The notes beneath the pieces are model-generated. The model ran no database searches. It saw nothing but the letters and a program-made list of their open reading frames with translations, and was not told the origin of the DNA. Below are positions 31,916 to 35,714 of a stretch of 35,714 bases of DNA, piece after piece. Location: positions 1 to 35,714 of the forward strand of contig NZ_FNOR01000029.1 of the NCBI RefSeq assembly GCF_900107095.1, written 5' to 3'. The DNA comes from Collimonas sp. OK242. GTDB lineage: Bacteria; Pseudomonadota; Gammaproteobacteria; Burkholderiales; Burkholderiaceae_D. Both the position numbers and the translations under genes were made by a program. Position 1 is the stretch's first letter. Each line of letters begins with the position of its first letter.

Positions 31916-32785
31916 TTAAACCTGAGCAATCGCCTCGCGGACGAAGTCTTCGTAGGTGCGCAACGGATGTCCTATGATGGCCTCCAGCCGCTCTACCGTT
32001 CCTTCATTTGCCTGCATGCCGAACTTCTGGATACCCGCCATCATTAAACTCATGTCATAAGCCAACCAGGTAGGACCGTACGAGGCCAGATTTTTTTCGA
32101 AAGCTGCCACGTCGTCACCACCGTAGGCGATCTCGCTGCCCAAGGCGGAACTCCATATCTTCGCCACGGAGGCACCGGTAAGTGCTTGTGGACCGACCAA
32201 CTCCAGCGTTACTCGATCCAAGGCGGAAGGTGCCCGGTCGCGTCGCAACAACTCTGCAACTGCGACATCCGCGATGTCACGCGCATCGATCATCGAGACG
32301 CCTTTCGAGCCGATCGGCATTGGATAAACCGAGTAATTTTGAATCGTCTGCTGGACCATGAGTTCGTTTTGCATGAAGTAAGCCGGACGCAGAATGGTCG
32401 CTGGGATATCGAGGCTTTCAATCATGCGTTCAACCGTATGCTTGCCAGTAAAGTGCGGAACATCGGTGAACTTGTCAGCATGAATCACCGACAGGTAGAC
32501 AATGCGCTCGATGCCAGCCTCGCGAGCAAGGTTTAACGTGATGATGGCTTGCGTAACTTCATCGGGTGTAACCGCGTTGAGCAGGAACAGCGTGCGCACC
32601 GACGACAGCGCAACGCGCATCGACGCTACGTCGGTCAGATCTCCAACAACTTCGGTGACACCTGCAGGGAAGACCCGCTTGCCAAGCTGGCGTACGAGGG
32701 CTTTAACTTCGGCGCCAGAGTCAGCCAGGCGTTGAGTGATAAGTGAACCAATGGTGCCCGTGGCACCGATGACGAAAATGCTCAT
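31916..32785 (-). CDS. NmrA-like NAD(P)-binding protein
   Basis: The 289-aa atypical SDR begins MSIFVIGATGTIGSLITQRL, with the GATGTIG cofactor loop at residues 7-13. It contains ERIVYLSVIHADKF and ATILRPAYFMQNEL, the NmrA/QOR2-type pattern, and lacks the classical Tyr-x3-Lys in the usual place. Such proteins sense NAD(P) or reduce quinones. It follows the medium-chain reductase (44-base gap) on the same strand, so they are co-transcribed and probably controlled by the divergent LysR. Confidence 0.87.
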   Translation of the reverse strand: MSIFVIGATGTIGSLITQRLADSGAEVKALVRQLGKRVFPAGVTEVVGDLTDVASMRVALSSVRTLFLLNAVTPDEVTQAIITLNLAREAGIERIVYLSVIHADKFTDVPHFTGKHTVERMIESLDIPATILRPAYFMQNELMVQQTIQNYSVYPMPIGSKGVSMIDARDIADVAVAELLRRDRAPSALDRVTLELVGPQALTGASVAKIWSSALGSEIAYGGDDVAAFEKNLASYGPTWLAYDMSLMMAGIQKFGMQANEGTVERLEAIIGHPLRTYEDFVREAIAQV

Positions 32786-32829
32786 TTGAATCTCCTTCAG
32801 GGGTTAAAAAATTGAATAAAAAAGTATGT

Positions 32830-33765
32830 TTAGCGAGAGAAGTCAACAACGACTTTCCCTGCGCGGGAGGCGGTACGATTGCGTTCGATCGCTTCAGGGA
32901 TGTCGGCGAAACCGATTACTTCACTGATCTTGGATTGGAGCGTGCCGCTGGCTATTTCCTCGGCCAGCTTCTCCAAAAGTTCGGGGTCTGGCTTGTTCAT
33001 GAACCAAAGCCCTCGGCGATTAGCAGGTTTGCGGGCCAAAATGTCGGGTGATACTGTGCTGACAATGACACCGTTCTGCTCCAGTACCTGCCACGAGCGA
33101 TCCAGTACTTCACCCCCGACGTAGTCGAGCACCAGGTCAATGTCTCGAACAACATCCTCGAACCGCTGAGATTGATAATCGAGCACATAGTCGGCGCCGA
33201 GACTGCGCACGTAGTCGAGGTCAGCGGTTCCCGCGATTGCAAAGACCTCGGCGCCCGCTCGCTTGGCGTACTGCACCGCGTATCCGCCCAGTCCACCGGC
33301 CGCACCGTGAATAAGGATTCGCTGGCCTGGATAAATCGATCCTGCATGGTGGAGGCTCTTCCAGGCAGCCACGGCTGCTACTGGCACGGCTGCGGCACGG
33401 ACATCGTCCAGACCTTCTGGTGTACGCGAGAGGGTCGCGGCATTAACGGTAACGAACTCAGCGTACGCGCCAAGACCTCCCATTGCCCCCATGACCCGAT
33501 CGCCGACTTGGAGGTGAGAAACACCAGGACCGACTGCGTCTACTACACCAGCCAGTTCAGCCCCCAAAACGATTGGCAATGGAAGCGGAAAGGCGTTACG
33601 CACGTTGCCTTCTCGTACCTTCCAATCGATGCCGTTCACGCCAGCGGCGCGAACTCGAACAAGAACCTGGCTTTGTTCTGGTGTCGGCTTCTGGATCTCG
33701 GCCACTTCCACGGCGGCAGCGCCGCCATATGCCCGAACTAGTACAGCGCGTTGAATAGTGTTCAT
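32830..33765 (-). CDS. NADP-dependent medium-chain quinone oxidoreductase
   Basis: The 311-aa protein is a zinc-free MDR enzyme. The GroES-like half has AAGVNGIDWKVREG, the nucleotide half IHGAAGGLGGYAVQYAKRAG (about 150-170), and the end AGKVVVDFSR. The start used drops 17 unsupported residues. It reads away from the LysR gene at 33867 with 101 bases between. It resembles the MDR at 22159-23091 only in family, not closely in sequence. Confidence 0.89.
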   Translation of the reverse strand: MNTIQRAVLVRAYGGAAAVEVAEIQKPTPEQSQVLVRVRAAGVNGIDWKVREGNVRNAFPLPLPIVLGAELAGVVDAVGPGVSHLQVGDRVMGAMGGLGAYAEFVTVNAATLSRTPEGLDDVRAAAVPVAAVAAWKSLHHAGSIYPGQRILIHGAAGGLGGYAVQYAKRAGAEVFAIAGTADLDYVRSLGADYVLDYQSQRFEDVVRDIDLVLDYVGGEVLDRSWQVLEQNGVIVSTVSPDILARKPANRRGLWFMNKPDPELLEKLAEEIASGTLQSKISEVIGFADIPEAIERNRTASRAGKVVVDFSR

Positions 33766-33847
33766 TGCATTTCCTCTTATCGATTGCGATGAAGAGAAGA
33801 TAGGCTGTTGCGCCAATTGACGGAAGATGCCAAAATTTAGACACTAC

Positions 33848-33863
33848 GTTTCAAAAATGGAAC
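33848..33863. promoter_or_regulatory. Possible LysR operator
   Basis: GTTTC (33848-33852) and GGAAC (33859-33863) form an imperfect dyad in the divergent MDR/LysR region, overlapping the LysR ribosome-binding area. This place suits negative autoregulation. The repeat is short, so confidence is low. Confidence 0.3.
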
Positions 33864-33866
33864 ACT

Positions 33867-34742
33867 ATGAACTTGAACGCTCTAATCGATTTCACACTCG
33901 TCGCCTCCAATGAGGGACTGGGAAAAGCAAGCCGTGCGAGCGGCATATCCAAAGCAACTTTGTCTCGCCGCATTTCCGAACTTGAGGAACAAATGGGCGT
34001 GAGACTGGTTGAGCGCAGCGCACGCGGTCTGAAACTTACCGAAGCTGGTCAGATGCTGATGACTCGAACCGAAGGTCCGTTGAGCGAAGTGGTCGAGGCA
34101 ATGACAGCAGCACGCGATGGAGTATCGATGCCTCGGGGACGATTGCGTATTGCTTCTCCAGTGCTGTTTTCGCAGCTTGCGATGGGCCGCATTGGAGCAG
34201 AATTCTGTGCGGCCTACCCCGAGGTGACAATCGAAGTTGTGGCGGAGGATCGCATGGTCGACCTCGTCGAGGAACAATTTGACGTTGCCATTCGAACCAA
34301 TCCGAAACCAGATAGCAGTTTGGTCGGCCGGTGCTTCGCAAAGGATAGGTTGGTTGTAGTGGCGGCGCCTGAAGTGCCTATGCCCATGCCCGGCGCGATC
34401 AGGCCAGTTCCTAGTATTGTGGCTTCGAGCTTCCAGCCCACTACTTGGAATCTTGATGGCGGACAATTGATCCTGGAGCCCATCCCAAAACTACGGTTCT
34501 CTTCATTCTTAATGATTCGCGATGCAGCTATCGCAGGTGGTGGTGCGGCCCTCATTCCACAGTCCATCGCGTGGAACCAGCTTGCCAGCGGAGAATTGGT
34601 TCAATGGGGCACCGTATCGGGCGCAGAAGCTGAACTCTGGATCTTGCACACATCAAGGCGGCTTGCAGCTCCAAAGGTCCGCGCATTCGTCGATTTCATG
34701 TGCGCTCGATATCCGGACAAGTCTCTAGTGCTAAAGGGGTAA
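33867..34742 (+). CDS. LysR-type transcriptional regulator (divergent from quinone reductase)
   Basis: The 291-aa protein has the LysR HTH (GKASRASGISKATLSRRISELE, about 18-40) and an effector domain (LRIASPVLFSQLAMGRIGAE then FDVAIRTNP). It is divergent from the MDR/NmrA pair, which it probably controls. The chain is complete, ending RYPDKSLVLKG. A weak GGA sequence lies before the ATG. The 204-base region to its right holds no gene and leads into IS sequence. Confidence 0.89.
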   Translation: MNLNALIDFTLVASNEGLGKASRASGISKATLSRRISELEEQMGVRLVERSARGLKLTEAGQMLMTRTEGPLSEVVEAMTAARDGVSMPRGRLRIASPVLFSQLAMGRIGAEFCAAYPEVTIEVVAEDRMVDLVEEQFDVAIRTNPKPDSSLVGRCFAKDRLVVVAAPEVPMPMPGAIRPVPSIVASSFQPTTWNLDGGQLILEPIPKLRFSSFLMIRDAAIAGGGAALIPQSIAWNQLASGELVQWGTVSGAEAELWILHTSRRLAAPKVRAFVDFMCARYPDKSLVLKG

Positions 34743-34946
34743 TGACTATTCACCAGATTGTCACGACGTCCGCTTTGGGCCCAGACTGTGTAAAAACGAA
34801 GAAGCAGCATAAGCATGCCATGGAGTTTTCATTTTAAGGTTAACTAAACACCATAGGATTGCGACGTTGTGGCCGCTTGGATTTTAGACTGTTTGTAAAA
34901 AACGGCTGAACTGTCGCTATGGCGTCGCTGCAAACGTCAAAAGCGC

Positions 34947-35382
34947 TTATGCGCTCATCATCTGGATCAATCTGCCAACGCCCAGGATATTGATCAGCCG
35001 TTTTATGTTGTAAGCCAGCACATGCAAACTCATTTCAGTGCTGACGCGACCGATTGTCCTAGTCAGGAAGTGAGTCGCTCCCATCCACGCTTTGATTGTC
35101 CCGAACGGATGCTCGACGGTTTGACGACGGATTCGCATTACATCGGGTGTTTGATCCAGGCGGGCTTGCATCGTGTCGAGAACTGCTTCGTGTTCCCATC
35201 GTGTTACGCGACGCTGTGGACTTGGCGTGCATTGTTGCTTGAGTGGACATTGTTGGCAGTGCGAACTCCAATACCGATGCAGGTTCAGCCCTTTTTCTTT
35301 GCTTGTAAATCGCCAGATCAGGCGCTGTCCTGCAGGGCAGCGATATTCGTTCGTTTGGGCGTCGTAGATAAAGTCGGCTTTG
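34947..35382 (-). pseudogene. IS1182-family transposase, C-terminal part
   Basis: The frame holds the C-terminal part of an IS1182-type DDE transposase: YDAQTNEYRCPAGQRLIWRF, the cysteine-rich HCQQCPLKQQC, then VEHPFGTIKAWMGATHF with the catalytic glutamate and SLHVLAYNIKRLINILG at the end. The N-terminal two-thirds is missing because other IS sequence begins near 35383. The stop at 34947 is the natural one. Confidence 0.8.
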
Positions 35383-35714
35383 AGACCTGTCAGAAATTCT
35401 GTGTGCGGGGCCAGAATTTCGTAGTTAGTTAATCGCGTTCGTGAAACGTTCGCCGAACATGATGGCGAACTGGTTGGCTGCTTGCTTCCATGTCCGCTGC
35501 GGCATCTTCCAATCTTTTTCAATATTGCGCAAGGCGAGGAACAGCAATTTTGTTGCGGCGTCATCGCTGGGGAAGTGGCCGCGATTCTTGACGATCTTTC
35601 GAAGGCGCATATGCAGGCTCTCTATGGCATTGGTCGTATAGATAATCGTGCGCACCTCGGGTGGATAGGCAAAGAACGGAATGACCTGCTGCCACTGCCG
35701 CCGCCACATGGTTG
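35383..35714 (-). mobile_element. IS256-family element, right end (runs off the window)
   Basis: Transposase C-terminus of an IS256 (Mutator) element: PPEVRTIIYTTNAIESLHMR, then KNRGHFPSDDAATKLLFLAL and the end GERFTNAIN with stop at 35425. The roughly 40 bases beyond the stop (GACCTGTCAGAAATTCTGTG on the + strand) look like the terminal inverted repeat, so the insertion point in the IS1182 gene is near 35383. The rest of the element lies outside the window. Confidence 0.8.
35425..35714 (-). CDS. IS256-family transposase (C-terminal part, cut by the window edge)
   Basis: About 95 residues are visible, including TTNAIESLHMRLRK (with the catalytic-region glutamate) and FLALRNIEKDWKMP. The N-terminus lies beyond the window, so completeness is unknown. 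It reads leftward and ends at TAA 35425. Confidence 0.85.
   Translation of the reverse strand, partial: TMWRRQWQQVIPFFAYPPEVRTIIYTTNAIESLHMRLRKIVKNRGHFPSDDAATKLLFLALRNIEKDWKMPQRTWKQAANQFAIMFGERFTNAIN

Noticed and set aside
1-35714. CRISPR arrays, tRNA and rRNA genes
   Set aside because: No regularly spaced repeats and no cloverleaf-like or rRNA-like segments were noticed on reading; a dedicated search was not possible.

Overview
The window looks like a betaproteobacterial chromosome, most likely Burkholderiales and possibly Oxalobacteraceae. This is inferred from the Burkholderia-type trimeric porin, the FdsGBA-D type formate dehydrogenase, the GC-rich codon use and the number of LysR regulators with small redox enzymes. 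The genus cannot be fixed from the sequence alone.

Left part (about 1-19,430): an oxalate-use locus. oxc and frc (+ strand) make the oxalyl-CoA/formyl-CoA cycle. On the - strand, read from right to left, are a conserved hypothetical gene, the oxalate:formate antiporter oxlT, sucC-sucD, a fumarylacetoacetate-hydrolase-family gene, a PanE-like reductase, fdsG-fdsB-fdsA-fdsD, moaA, a porin and dadA. Together these predict oxalate entry through the porin and OxlT, activation by Frc, decarboxylation by Oxc, and oxidation of formate to CO2 plus NADH by a molybdenum formate dehydrogenase. MoaA would serve its cofactor. The PanE homologue is a candidate oxalyl-CoA reductase that would divert carbon to glyoxylate. 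A 14-bp palindrome of the form TTGAC(C/T)G(C/A)G(G/A)T(C/T)AA occurs upstream of oxc, upstream of the porin and far upstream of oxlT, and is proposed as a regulon operator. A pyruvate-kinase C-terminal ghost lies between dadA and the porin.

Middle (about 19,650-21,400): a scrapyard of gene remnants. It holds an internally deleted IS3-family element, a zinc-ribbon gene cut by it, an F420-dependent-reductase-like N-terminus joined to an SDR C-terminus, and a monooxygenase/LysR pair that both lost their 5' ends at one junction.

Right part (about 21,450-34,750): redox-enzyme modules with their regulators. These are a WYL regulator with a medium-chain reductase and an SDR; a LysR gene divergent from a five-gene operon (flavodoxin-like, small alpha/beta-barrel, DJ-1/PfpI, amidohydrolase, SDR); and a LysR gene divergent from a quinone-reductase/NmrA pair, with a doxX-pirin pair behind it. 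Between these lies a small P2-like prophage remnant (about 28,970-30,780) with an Xre repressor, a ribbon-helix-helix protein and an Ogr/Delta zinc finger; its edge coincides with the truncation of pirin. doxX carries a homopolymer frameshift. The right edge holds an IS256-family element apparently inserted in an IS1182-family transposase gene.

No CRISPR array, rRNA or tRNA gene was seen. The most interesting system-level signals are the compact oxalate dissimilation/assimilation locus with a candidate shared operator and the unexplained FAH-family and SucCD members inside it.
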